Shown here in pieces: positions 7,485-16,012 of a stretch of DNA of 64,000 nucleotides. This DNA comes from DATHBD01 sp035296325 (GTDB taxonomy: Bacteria; Actinomycetota; Actinomycetes; Mycobacteriales; Micromonosporaceae), in NCBI GenBank assembly GCA_035296325.1, contig DATHBD010000044.1:92967-156966 (forward strand). The letters are read 5' to 3'. The position numbers were made by a program, and so were the translations under genes. How positions within the stretch are numbered: the stretch's first letter is position 1; each line of letters begins with the position of its first letter. The notes below the pieces were generated by a model. That model did no database searches. It worked only from the letters and a program-made list of their open reading frames with translations, and was not told where the DNA came from.

Positions 7485-10181
7485 GTGATTACGTTAATCG
7501 CAGAGTTCCTTTTTGCGGTGATCTTCATACGCGCCCTTCTCTGGTATCTGCAGAGCCGGGACCCGATCTCCCGCGACCTCACGATCGCCTTCGCCGGACT
7601 CACCGCGATGTTCGTGGCCGAGGTGGTCCGCCGGGTCGCCGGGCCGCTTCCTCCTGCGGTGGCCGCGGTCACCCTCACGCTGCTGCTGGTCCAGCCGTAC
7701 GTGACCCTGCGCCTCGCGGCTCGGCTGCGCAAGGTGCCGCGCTGGCTGGAGTACGCCGTGCTGACCGCCTCCCTGGGCGCCGCCGTACCGCTGGCGATGG
7801 CGTCCCGGCCGCTCAGCTGGCCGCTCGTACTCCTGGCGGTGACGGTCTTCGTGGTGGCCGAGCTCATCGCGGCCACCGTGCTTGTCCTGGCCGCACAGCA
7901 CCGGACCGGCGCGCCCCGGATCCGACTCCGCATGGGGGGAGTGGGCACCGTCCTCTTCGCCGCCGCGGTGGTCGGCCTGGGTGCCGGAGCGATCCTCACC
8001 GGCGAGGCGCAACAGGCCGCGCGGACCGTGTCCCGGGTGTTGGCGCTGCTCTCCGGCATCGGGTACCTCATCGCGTTCCTGCCGCCCAGGTGGCTGCTGC
8101 GGCTCTGGTCCTCCAGCGCTGCCGGGACGGTGGTGCAACGTCTGCTCTCCGCGCCGGCCGCTGACGACGGCGGACAGATCTGGCAGCGCTATGCCGAGGT
8201 GGTACTGGAGGTGGCCGACGCGGACGCCGTCGTGATCCTGGTCCGCGCCCCGGACAATGCGCTGCGGCAGGCCGTCAGCGCCGGCGCGCCGACCGTTGAG
8301 GTGCCCGGCACCTGGCGGGATCTGGACCGGCTCCTGCTCGCCACGCAGCCGGTGGCGGTACACCGGCCGGACCACGGCCGGGAGATCCCGCTGGCGCTGT
8401 CGTACGCGGGTCAGGTCGGTGCCCGGTATGTGACGGCGCTTCCGTTGCAGGTCACCACGGCCCACGCCGGCGCGCTGCTGCTGTTCAACCGGCACCGCAG
8501 CCTCTTCCCCGCCGATGACCGGGGCCTGTTGGCCCAGATGGGCACGCAGGTCGCCGTACTGGCGCAGCGCGGTGACCTGCTCGCCGAGCAGCGCCACCTC
8601 GCCGAACAGTTGGAGGCGACGGTGGCCGCCCTCACCGCGGCCAGCCTGGCGAAGAGCGCCTTCATGGCAAACATGAGCCATGAGCTGCGGACGCCGCTCA
8701 ACGCGATCATCGGATTCAGCGAGCTGATGCGCGATGAGGGCGTCGGCGCCACCCGGACCGTGCCGGCCGACTGGGTGGACCACGTGCACTCGAGTGGCCG
8801 CCATCTCCTGGGTCTGATCAACGACATCCTGGATCTGGCCAAGGTCGAGGCCGGCCGACTTGACCTGCACATCGAGCCGATACCGCTCGACGTCGCGGTG
8901 GCCGACGTGGTCACCGGCCTGCGGCCGCTGATCGACGTCAAGGCACTGCGTACGGAGATCGATGTGCCGCCGCTGGTCGCTTCCGTGGACCCCATCCGGT
9001 TTCGCCAGATTCTGGACAACCTGCTGTCCAACGCGATCAAGTTCACCCCCAACGGCGGTCGGATCACGATCTCGGCGGTGGAGTACGACGGTGACGTGGA
9101 GGTCAGCGTGGGCGACTCCGGCGTCGGTATCGACGCGGCCGACCATGAGCGGGTCTTCGAGGAGTTCCAGCAGGTCGGCGACCTCTCCGTCCGGCAGGCC
9201 GGCACGGGCCTCGGCCTCGCGCTGACCCGCCGACTGGTGCAGGCCCACGGTGGCAGTGTCACCGTGGTCTCCGCTCTGGGCAGCGGCAGCACCTTCCGGG
9301 TCCGGATGCCCGCCGGCGTCGCGGAGGACGCGGGCACCGCCACCGATGCGTCCGTCCCCGGTTCCGGTCTGGGCCGGATCCTGCTCATCGAGGACGACGT
9401 CCGCGCCGCCGAACTGCTGCGGACCTACCTGAACAACGCCGGCTACAACGTCACGGTCGCCGGCACCGGTGAAGTCGGCCTGGCCGCCGCCCGCCAGCAG
9501 CGCCCGGACGCGATCATGCTCGATGTGGACCTGCCCGGGATCGACGGCTGGGAGGTGATGGGCCTGATCAAGGGGGACGCGCTGCTGGCGGACATCCCGG
9601 TGTTCTTCGCCACCGTCCTGGACGAGCGGCCGGCAGGCCTGGCCCTCGGCGCGACCGAGTACTTCGTCAAGCCCATCGACCACGAGGTGCTCCTGTCCAC
9701 ACTGGCGCGCCATGTCCTCCCGCCCACCGCCGGACAGCCCGCCTCTGTCCTCGTCCTGGAACCCGACGACGAGGTCCGGATCAACGTCACCGAGAAGCTG
9801 CGTGCCGACGGCATCGCGGTCGTGGCCTGCGGCGACCGCGAAGAGGTGCGGCGGCTGACCCTCGAGCACCATTTCGATCTGGTGATCTGCGACGTCCAGA
9901 TGTCCGATCCGGATGGCATGGCGCTGCTCTCCGCGCTGGACGTGGGGCCGTCCGGCGCCACGATTCCGGTGCTTGCGCTGACCCGGCCCAGACTCGACGA
10001 GTTCGCCACCGGCGCGCTGCCGGACCTGATCGCCCACCTGCCGGCCGGGGAGCACGTTGCCGACAGCCTCGCCCAATGGCTGGCCGCGGGCGCGAAGACC
10101 CCAGCCAGCCAGGTACCTGCCAATCCCGCCCGGGTCGATTCTGGTGCGCGCGGTCGCCAACGAACGGAGGGACGGCCATGA
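7485..10181 (+). CDS. Membrane hybrid sensor histidine kinase with two receiver domains
   Basis: Protein of 898 residues. About six to seven N-terminal hydrophobic helices (1-210) form a membrane sensor, a GAF-like domain spans about 218-365, and a short coiled coil leads to HisKA with phospho-acceptor H399 (FMANMSHELRTPLNAIIGF). The ATPase has the N box DNLLSNAIKF, G1 VGDSGVGI and G2 GTGLGLAL. Receiver 1 has acidic residues in LLIEDD, D680 (MLDVDLP) and the Lys of FVKP. Receiver 2 keeps D803 (ICDVQMSD) but has LPAGEHV where the conserved Lys-Pro should be, so it may be a pseudo-receiver. GTG start after CGGAGCGCAG. Its last four bases overlap the next gene. Confidence 0.93.
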   Translation: MITLIAEFLFAVIFIRALLWYLQSRDPISRDLTIAFAGLTAMFVAEVVRRVAGPLPPAVAAVTLTLLLVQPYVTLRLAARLRKVPRWLEYAVLTASLGAAVPLAMASRPLSWPLVLLAVTVFVVAELIAATVLVLAAQHRTGAPRIRLRMGGVGTVLFAAAVVGLGAGAILTGEAQQAARTVSRVLALLSGIGYLIAFLPPRWLLRLWSSSAAGTVVQRLLSAPAADDGGQIWQRYAEVVLEVADADAVVILVRAPDNALRQAVSAGAPTVEVPGTWRDLDRLLLATQPVAVHRPDHGREIPLALSYAGQVGARYVTALPLQVTTAHAGALLLFNRHRSLFPADDRGLLAQMGTQVAVLAQRGDLLAEQRHLAEQLEATVAALTAASLAKSAFMANMSHELRTPLNAIIGFSELMRDEGVGATRTVPADWVDHVHSSGRHLLGLINDILDLAKVEAGRLDLHIEPIPLDVAVADVVTGLRPLIDVKALRTEIDVPPLVASVDPIRFRQILDNLLSNAIKFTPNGGRITISAVEYDGDVEVSVGDSGVGIDAADHERVFEEFQQVGDLSVRQAGTGLGLALTRRLVQAHGGSVTVVSALGSGSTFRVRMPAGVAEDAGTATDASVPGSGLGRILLIEDDVRAAELLRTYLNNAGYNVTVAGTGEVGLAAARQQRPDAIMLDVDLPGIDGWEVMGLIKGDALLADIPVFFATVLDERPAGLALGATEYFVKPIDHEVLLSTLARHVLPPTAGQPASVLVLEPDDEVRINVTEKLRADGIAVVACGDREEVRRLTLEHHFDLVICDVQMSDPDGMALLSALDVGPSGATIPVLALTRPRLDEFATGALPDLIAHLPAGEHVADSLAQWLAAGAKTPASQVPANPARVDSGARGRQRTEGRP

Positions 10182-10591
10182 GCGCCAAACGGGTGCTGCT
10201 GGTGGAGGACGAGGAGCTCAACCGGGTGTTGGTCCGGGCCATCATCGCCCGGACCACCGATCCCACCGTGCGCGACATCGAACTGGTGGAGGCACCGTCG
10301 TTGGCGAGCGCCCGCAATCAGCTTCAGACGATGGACGTCGATGTCATCCTGCTCGACGTGAATCTGCCCGATGGCAACGGCCTCACCCTCGCCAGCGAGC
10401 TGGCCGCGCGGGTCGGCGCGCTGCGCCCCCGGGTGGTCGCCCTCACCGCCAGCGTGCTGCCGCATGAGCGGGCGGCCGCCATGACGGCCGGCTGCGACGC
10501 GTTCCTGGACAAGCCGTACGCCGCGTCCCAACTGGTCGGCGTGCTGGCCGAACAGCTGCACCAGGCGCCACCCGCACCCGCCGGCGGCTGA
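10178..10591 (+). CDS. Single-domain response regulator
   Basis: Stand-alone CheY-like receiver of 137 residues without output domain. Seen: LLVEDEELN (acidic pocket), D60 as phosphorylation site (VILLDVNLPDGNG), ALTAS switch Thr and FLDKPYA Lys. LVEDEELNR is typical of receivers that work with hybrid kinases. ATGA overlap with the kinase gene and GGAGG upstream show translational coupling, so it is the likely phosphorylation partner of the kinase. Confidence 0.92.
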   Translation: MSAKRVLLVEDEELNRVLVRAIIARTTDPTVRDIELVEAPSLASARNQLQTMDVDVILLDVNLPDGNGLTLASELAARVGALRPRVVALTASVLPHERAAAMTAGCDAFLDKPYAASQLVGVLAEQLHQAPPAPAGG

Positions 10592-10651
10592 GCCGGACGG
10601 GCTCGCATCCGCCCCGATCAGCCCCGGCCGACCTGGGCCACCATGCCGGGC

Positions 10652-10680
10652 CGGTGGGTCGGCTGACAGCCGACCCACCG
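10652..10680. terminator. Hairpin between convergent genes
   Basis: Perfect 13-bp arms (CGGTGGGTCGGCT / AGCCGACCCACCG) with a 3-nt loop GAC, located between the response regulator stop and the convergent DUF3072-like gene. Probably a bidirectional terminator. Confidence 0.7.
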
Positions 10681-10703
10681 TTGCGCGTCTGCCCTCCGGG
10701 GAG

Positions 10704-10925
10704 TCACTGACCCCGGCCGGTGCGCTCCTGAAGCTCGTCGATCTTCTGGGACGCGTCCCGCTTCGAGAGCCCCTCCGGCACGTCCTCGCCGGCCTCGCGA
10801 GCCAGCGTGCCGAGGTAGGAGGCCTGTGCGGCGGTCATCGGTTCGTCCCCGGTGACCCACTCGTCGGGATCCTTGATGGCCGCGTCCGGGTTGGACTGGG
10901 TGGGCGAGCTGGACTGCTCGGTCAT
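10704..10925 (-). CDS. DUF3072-like small protein
   Basis: Hydrophilic protein of 73 residues (MTEQSSSPTQ...). The core DEWVTGDEPMTAAQASYLGTLAREAGEDVPEGLSKRDASQKID contains the helix pair recognised in DUF3072 proteins, which look like small SAP-type helical modules. A disordered Ser/Gln-rich N-terminus precedes it. No function is known. The ATG was chosen because the long open frame further upstream (to 12926) is an antisense shadow of the next gene. Confidence 0.7.
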   Translation of the reverse strand: MTEQSSSPTQSNPDAAIKDPDEWVTGDEPMTAAQASYLGTLAREAGEDVPEGLSKRDASQKIDELQERTGRGQ

Positions 10926-11099
10926 CGTGATCACCTTTCGCCGGTCCGCGCACGTCGTCGGGACACTCTCCGGAACACCAGTCGCTTTACCCAGCCGTCG
11001 CGGGTTCACGCAGGCAATCCGGTCGGCACGCTGCCGAGCCGCGCCGCGGTCCCCAGGTCGTCCGCACGGACCGGCCGCCTGCTGTGCGATTGTTGGCTC

Positions 11100-13235
11100 G
11101 TGGCAGCGACGGACGAGCCGGCGGCAGCGCGCCGGCACCGGCGGCTGTGCCCGGGCCGGCGCTTGCGGCTGAGCTGGCGGCTGCTGCGGGACTGGCGGCC
11201 GACCTGGGCCCGCGCCCGATCGCTGGTGCGCAGCGGCGTCACCCTGTTCGTAGTGCTGGCCGCGACGTTGTGGCTGCTCCCGGGCGTCCATGCGAGTGGC
11301 CTGGTGTCCATGCTCTGGCTGGTCGTGCTGGTGGCCGGCGTCGGCGTGGTCCTGCGGCCGGTGATGGTCGCGGTCGCGGTCGCCATCGGTGGGGTCGGTG
11401 CGTTGACCTTCGGCGTGTGCGTGCAGGCCATCGTGATGTACGTCGCGCTGCGGCTCGACCCGGGCGCCCACGTCTCCAACTTCGCCTGGGCGTTCGCCGC
11501 GTCCTGGGTCTCCGCGGTCCTCGCCACCATGCTGAACTGGCTGGCCGATACCGGCACCGACGACGCCTTCCTGGGCGAGACGCTGCGTCAGATGAGCCGG
11601 ATCCGCCGCCGCGACGAAAGCGCCCGCGAGCCGGGCCTGGTGATCATCCAGCTCGATGGGGTGTCCACACCCGTGCTGGAGTGGGCCGTCAAGGCGGGGA
11701 ATCTGCCGAACCTCGGGCTCTGGCTGCGCACCGGCGAGCACCGGATGACCGGCTGGCATACCGGTGTGCCGGCGACCACGCCATCCGTGCAGGCGGGCGT
11801 GCTGCACGGCAACGCGGCCGAGGTGCCGGCGTTCCGCTGGTACGAGAAGGGCGCCCGGCGTCTGGTGGTCTGCAACCGCCCGCGCGACGCCGCACTGGTC
11901 GAGCGGCGCATCTCCGACGGGCGAGGGCTGCTCGCCGATGGTGGCGTGAGCATCAGCAACGTCTTCTCCGGTGACGCGCCGACCAGCCTGGTCACGGTCA
12001 GCAGCGCCGCGCTGCCCGGCCGGTCGGCCCGCGGCTACGCGGCGTTTCTGACCAGCCCGTACGGGCTCACCCGGGGCATCGTGCGCGGCGTCGGGGAGCT
12101 GATCACGGAGATCCACCAGGCCCGGCTGCAGCGTCGCCGCAACGTCCGGCCGCGGGTCGGCCGGGGTGGCGGGTACGCCCTGTTGCGCGCCGTGACGAAC
12201 GTACTCCTGCGGGATCTGAACGTGTCCCTCATCGCGGAGCAGATGGCCCGCGGCGCCCCGGTCATCTTCTGCGACTTCGTGGACTACGACGAGGTCGCGC
12301 ACCACGCCGGTCCGGCCCGCCCGGAAGCGCTGAAGGCCCTGGAGGAACTCGACCGGGTCCTCGGCACGGTACGGCGGCTCTCGGCGGAGGGCGCCCGCAG
12401 CTACCACATCGTGGTCCTGTCCGACCATGGGCAGAGCCAGGGTGAGACGTTCCGGCAGCGGTACGGGCAGACCGTCGAGGAGACGGTGCACGGTCTCGTT
12501 CGTGCGCACCGACCGGCCACCGCCGCGGCGTCCACCGGCCCCGGCTCCGATGTGGACGTGGTGGTCATCGCGTCGGGGAACCTCGCCATGGTGTACCTGA
12601 CCGAGGATCCGGGCCGGGTCAGCCGGGAGCGGCTGGAGGCGGCCCGTCCCGGGCTGGTCCGGGCGCTCGCCGGGCACGCCGGCATCGGTGTGGTGGTGGT
12701 GCGGACCGAGGACGCCGGGCCGGTGGCGATCGGGCGGGACGGCGAGCACCGGCTGGTCGACGGCGTGGTCGAGGGCGAGGACCCGCTGCTGCCGTACGGG
12801 GCCAATGCCGCCGCCGACCTGCTCCGACACCAGGGGATGGCCCACGTCGGCGACCTGGTGCTGATCAGCTCCATCGATGCGCGCACCGACGAGGTGGCCG
12901 CCTTCGAGGAGCTGGTCGGCTCGCACGGTGGCCTCGGTGGCTGGCAGACCGAGGCGGTGCTGGTGTACCCGGCGTCGTGGCGGATCACCGAGGAGCGGCT
13001 GGCGGATCCGGTGGCGGTGTACCGCCAGTTGATCCGGTGGATGGAGGACCTCGGCCTTCGGCTGCCGGCATACCGTGCCGTGCCGGGTGCGGGGGGCAAA
13101 GCCGGGCCCGGGGCCGGGGCCGGGCCCGGCGCCGGTGTGGAGGCTGGCTCGGCCGGCGCTCCGACGGGTTATCCGGCTGCGGCGGGCTCCGGGCCGGTCG
13201 GGGCTTCGGACCGCGAGGTGCCCTCCCGGGCCTAG
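11100..13235 (+). CDS. Holin-like membrane domain fused to type I phosphodiesterase/alkaline-phosphatase-fold domain
   Basis: Protein of 711 residues. Residues about 42-150 carry four hydrophobic helices resembling the phage-holin-4 family. The region from about 180 is an alkaline-phosphatase-superfamily domain: metal Asp in IIQLDGVSTPVLE, a Thr-rich nucleophile segment ATTPSVQAGVLHG, CDFVDYDEVAHHAGP (Asp, His) and VVLSDHGQSQGETF (Asp-His). This pairing exists in other actinobacteria under the misleading name phage holin family protein. The active domain could hydrolyse phosphodiesters of envelope polymers or nucleotides; substrate unknown. The tail is a Gly/Ala/Pro repeat. GTG start. Confidence 0.8.
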   Translation: MAATDEPAAARRHRRLCPGRRLRLSWRLLRDWRPTWARARSLVRSGVTLFVVLAATLWLLPGVHASGLVSMLWLVVLVAGVGVVLRPVMVAVAVAIGGVGALTFGVCVQAIVMYVALRLDPGAHVSNFAWAFAASWVSAVLATMLNWLADTGTDDAFLGETLRQMSRIRRRDESAREPGLVIIQLDGVSTPVLEWAVKAGNLPNLGLWLRTGEHRMTGWHTGVPATTPSVQAGVLHGNAAEVPAFRWYEKGARRLVVCNRPRDAALVERRISDGRGLLADGGVSISNVFSGDAPTSLVTVSSAALPGRSARGYAAFLTSPYGLTRGIVRGVGELITEIHQARLQRRRNVRPRVGRGGGYALLRAVTNVLLRDLNVSLIAEQMARGAPVIFCDFVDYDEVAHHAGPARPEALKALEELDRVLGTVRRLSAEGARSYHIVVLSDHGQSQGETFRQRYGQTVEETVHGLVRAHRPATAAASTGPGSDVDVVVIASGNLAMVYLTEDPGRVSRERLEAARPGLVRALAGHAGIGVVVVRTEDAGPVAIGRDGEHRLVDGVVEGEDPLLPYGANAAADLLRHQGMAHVGDLVLISSIDARTDEVAAFEELVGSHGGLGGWQTEAVLVYPASWRITEERLADPVAVYRQLIRWMEDLGLRLPAYRAVPGAGGKAGPGAGAGPGAGVEAGSAGAPTGYPAAAGSGPVGASDREVPSRA

Positions 13236-13242
13236 CTTCGGG

Positions 13243-13839
13243 TCAGGGCGGACCCGACCGGGCCGGGTCCGCGCTCCGGGTGGTGCGGGCGTCGCGGAGC
13301 CGGCTCACCAGGCTGGCGATCTGCGACCCGACGAGTACCAGTACCAGCGCGGCGACGACGCCCTGCCACGGCTGCGGGAACACCGCTCCGCCGAGCACGC
13401 CGATGGTGGCGTACACCAGCGCCCACAACACACATGCCGGGAGGTTGGCGAGCAGGAAGCGCCGCCATGGCAGCCCGGTCAACCCGGCGGCGAGCAGCAC
13501 CGGGACCCGACCGCCCGGGACCAGCCGGGAGACCAGCAGGACGGACACCTCACGGTGGCGGAGCCGATCCATCACGGCGGTGACCCGCTGGGTGTCGCGC
13601 AGCCAGCGCAGCCGCCGGGCGAGGTGCTCGCCGCCCCAGCGGCACACGGCGTACATCACGGCGTCCCCGACGTACGCCCCGGCGGCGCCGGTCGCGATGA
13701 CCAGGGCCACCACCACGGGGTGCTGGTGCAGGCCGAGCACGGCGGCGGCGCTGACCGCGGCGCCGGTGGGAACCACCGGGACGATGGCGCCGAAGGTCAC
13801 CACGACCAGAAGCCAGGCCAGGCCGCTGAGTACGGTCAT
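13243..13839 (-). CDS. DedA-family membrane protein
   Basis: Integral membrane protein of 198 residues with the SNARE-associated/DedA core: GAIVPVVPTGAAVSAAAVLG, then GAYVGDAVMYAVCRWGG, and the signature region VSRLVPGGRVPVLLAAG (Arg and Gly-rich re-entrant motif). DedA proteins are proton-coupled lipid flippases for undecaprenyl phosphate or phosphatidylethanolamine in several bacteria. It lies 37 nt downstream of the MBL gene on the same strand, probably one transcript. Confidence 0.88.
   Translation of the reverse strand: MTVLSGLAWLLVVVTFGAIVPVVPTGAAVSAAAVLGLHQHPVVVALVIATGAAGAYVGDAVMYAVCRWGGEHLARRLRWLRDTQRVTAVMDRLRHREVSVLLVSRLVPGGRVPVLLAAGLTGLPWRRFLLANLPACVLWALVYATIGVLGGAVFPQPWQGVVAALVLVLVGSQIASLVSRLRDARTTRSADPARSGPP
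13248..13272. terminator. Hairpin overlapping dedA 3' end
   Basis: Perfect 9-bp arms GCGGACCCG / CGGGTCCGC around a 7-nt loop, straddling the end of the dedA frame and 12 nt after the stop of the convergent holin/phosphodiesterase gene. Confidence 0.45.
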
Positions 13840-13876
13840 CCGCCGCTACCCCGCAGCTCGGGTGCCGGCATGCCGG

Positions 13877-14656
13877 TCACGGTGCCGACCTGCTGCGGCC
13901 GACGCCCACCCCGTCGCCGGGCGCCAGGACCCGGACGAGTGTCGTCGGGGCGCTCTGCGCGGCGAGCCGGGCAAACGTCCGGCCCGGCGCGGTGAACAGG
14001 TCGGGTCGTACCCGCGCGCACCCGACCGGCCAGAACGTGCCGTAGTGGATCGGTATGGCCTCGCGCGGGTTGGCCCGGCGCATGGCCTCGGCGGCTCCCG
14101 CCGGGTCCAGGTGCCCGTCGCCGAGCGAGGGCCCCCAGCCGCCGACCGGGATCAGCGCCAGGTCGACCCGGCCGAGCGTCGACATGCCATCGAACAGCCC
14201 GGTATCGCCGGCGAACCAGGTGGTCAACTCGCCGCGTACCAGATAACCCACCGCGGCGGCACGATGCCGGGACCAGGGCGCGCGCCCGCTGGGATGGGCG
14301 GCCGGCACGGCGGTGACCCGCACCGGGCCGACGTCGGTGCTGTCGCCGGCGGCGAGTTCGACGCAGCGGCGGGCGTGGCGCGGCCCGAGCGCGCGGCGCA
14401 CGAACGCGGCGGCCCCGGCCGGGACGACCAGGGTCGGCTCGCCGGGAAGCTGACGCAGCGAGACGGTGTCCAGATGGTCGGCGTGCAGGTGCGAGATGAG
14501 CACGGCGTCGGGCGGTGCGGGCGCCGGCGTGGGCCCGCGCCGGCGCCGCAGGTGCGCCAGGCGGTCGCGCAGCACCGGGTCGGTGAGCACGCGCCGGCCG
14601 GAGTCCTCGATCTCCACGGTGGCGTGCCCCCACCAGGTCACCCGTGCGGTCGTCAT
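13877..14656 (-). CDS. UlaG/RomA-like metallo-beta-lactamase-fold hydrolase
   Basis: Protein of 259 residues of the MBL superfamily. ARVTWWGHATVEIE is the typical UlaG-like N-terminus (WxGHAT). Zinc ligands are visible as HLHADHLD, then AAHPSGRAPWSRH, TWFAGDTGLF and PIHYGTFW. Members include N-acyl-phosphatidylethanolamine phospholipase D-like and lactonase-like enzymes; substrate not predictable. ATG start; the open extension to 14827 was not used because the family motif begins at MTTARVTWWG. Upstream member of a probable two-gene unit with dedA. Confidence 0.87.
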   Translation of the reverse strand: MTTARVTWWGHATVEIEDSGRRVLTDPVLRDRLAHLRRRRGPTPAPAPPDAVLISHLHADHLDTVSLRQLPGEPTLVVPAGAAAFVRRALGPRHARRCVELAAGDSTDVGPVRVTAVPAAHPSGRAPWSRHRAAAVGYLVRGELTTWFAGDTGLFDGMSTLGRVDLALIPVGGWGPSLGDGHLDPAGAAEAMRRANPREAIPIHYGTFWPVGCARVRPDLFTAPGRTFARLAAQSAPTTLVRVLAPGDGVGVGRSRSAP

Positions 14657-14791
14657 GGCCCGCCGCATCCTGACATCACGACGGTGCTCGGCACGAGAGG
14701 CACACCTGAACTGTAGTGCCACCGCGCCGGGTGCCCCGTCCCTGCGGCCGACGTTGGTCTGGATGTCATACCCCGCCGCTACGCTCTGGTC

Positions 14792-16012
14792 ATGGTGGGG
14801 TTCGGCGTGGACGAGGCCGTGGCGCACATCGTCGAGCAGTGCCTGGTGCCGGGTGAGCCCGGCACCGTGGGCGTCGAGCTGGAGTGGCTGGTGGAGGACC
14901 GCGCCGATCCGGCGGCAGCGGTGGATCCGGCCCGGCTGCGGCGACTACGGGCGGCCTCCGGCCGGGTGACCGTGGAGCCGGGCGGCCAGCTCGAGCTGAG
15001 TTCCGCCCCGGCGCCGTCGCTGGGCGCATGCGTGGCCGAGACGGGGTCCGCGCTGCGCCAGCTCCGCGCCGACCTGGCGGCTGACGGGCTGGCCATCGTC
15101 GGCAGCGGTACCGAGCCGAGGCGGCCCGCGCGACGGCGGGTCGACGAGCCGCGCTACGTGGCGATGGAGGAGTACTTCGACCGCACCGGCCCGGCCGGGC
15201 GCGCGATGATGTGCGGCACCGCCTCGGTGCAGGTCAACCTGGACGCCGGCCGGGCCGGCGACGTGGCCCGCCGGTGGCGTCTGGCGCACGCCATCGGGCC
15301 GGTCCTGGTCGCCGCGTTCGCCAACTCCGCGTGGTTCCAGGGCCGGCCGACCGGTTACAAGTCAACCCGGCAGGCGGGTTGGCAGGGGCTGGACGCGGCC
15401 CGCACGGCGGCCCCGGTCGGCGACGACCCCCGGCTGGCCTGGGCCCGGTACGCACTGGACGCCCCGGTGCTGTGCGTGCGGGGCGCGCAGGCGCCGTGGC
15501 TGGTGCCGGAGCGGTTGACGTTTCGGCACTGGCTGAGCGGCGGCGGCCCCCGACCGGCCCGCGCCGACGATCTGGACTACCACCTGACCACGCTCTTTCC
15601 TCCGGTGCGCCCGCGGCGCTGGCTGGAGCTGCGCATGATCGATGCCCAGCCGAACGACGGCTGGATCGTGCCGCTCGCGGTGACCACGGCCCTGATCGAA
15701 GACGCACGCGCCGCCGACCTGGCCTTCGCCGCCACCGAGTGCCTCGGCGGCGACGCGTGGTCGCGGGCGGCCCGGCTCGGCCCCGACGATGCCGAGCTCC
15801 GCCGGGTGAGCCTGCGCTGCTTCGAGGCCGCCCTCGCCGCGCTGCCGCGGTTGGGTGCGCCCACCGAGGTGCGGCAGGCGGTGGACCACTTCGCCGACCG
15901 GTACCTCAGCGTTGGCCGCTGCCCGGCCGACGACCAGCTCGCCAGCTCCGGCAGGCACCGCAACGACGAGCACGCCGCCGCCGACCCGGTCCTCCAGGAG
16001 GTCAACCCATGA
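14792..16012 (+). CDS. egtA: EgtA, glutamate--cysteine ligase for ergothioneine
   Basis: ATP-dependent ligase of 406 residues that makes gamma-glutamylcysteine, the sulfur donor of ergothioneine. Seen: GTVGVELEWLVED (catalytic acidic residues), TVEPGGQLELSS, SGTEPRRPARR and MMCGTASVQVNLD, all characteristic of the actinobacterial GCS2 enzymes. First gene of a four-gene operon; its stop overlaps the start of egtB as ATGA. Confidence 0.94.
   Translation: MVGFGVDEAVAHIVEQCLVPGEPGTVGVELEWLVEDRADPAAAVDPARLRRLRAASGRVTVEPGGQLELSSAPAPSLGACVAETGSALRQLRADLAADGLAIVGSGTEPRRPARRRVDEPRYVAMEEYFDRTGPAGRAMMCGTASVQVNLDAGRAGDVARRWRLAHAIGPVLVAAFANSAWFQGRPTGYKSTRQAGWQGLDAARTAAPVGDDPRLAWARYALDAPVLCVRGAQAPWLVPERLTFRHWLSGGGPRPARADDLDYHLTTLFPPVRPRRWLELRMIDAQPNDGWIVPLAVTTALIEDARAADLAFAATECLGGDAWSRAARLGPDDAELRRVSLRCFEAALAALPRLGAPTEVRQAVDHFADRYLSVGRCPADDQLASSGRHRNDEHAAADPVLQEVNP

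Noticed and set aside
7494..10160. Minus-strand open frame of 888 codons opposite the hybrid kinase
   Set aside because: The plus strand carries all kinase and receiver motifs; the opposite frame is an artefact of GC codon bias.
11100..13235. Prophage gene (holin)
   Set aside because: No phage genes around, and the larger part is an enzymatic domain; the family is chromosomal in actinobacteria.
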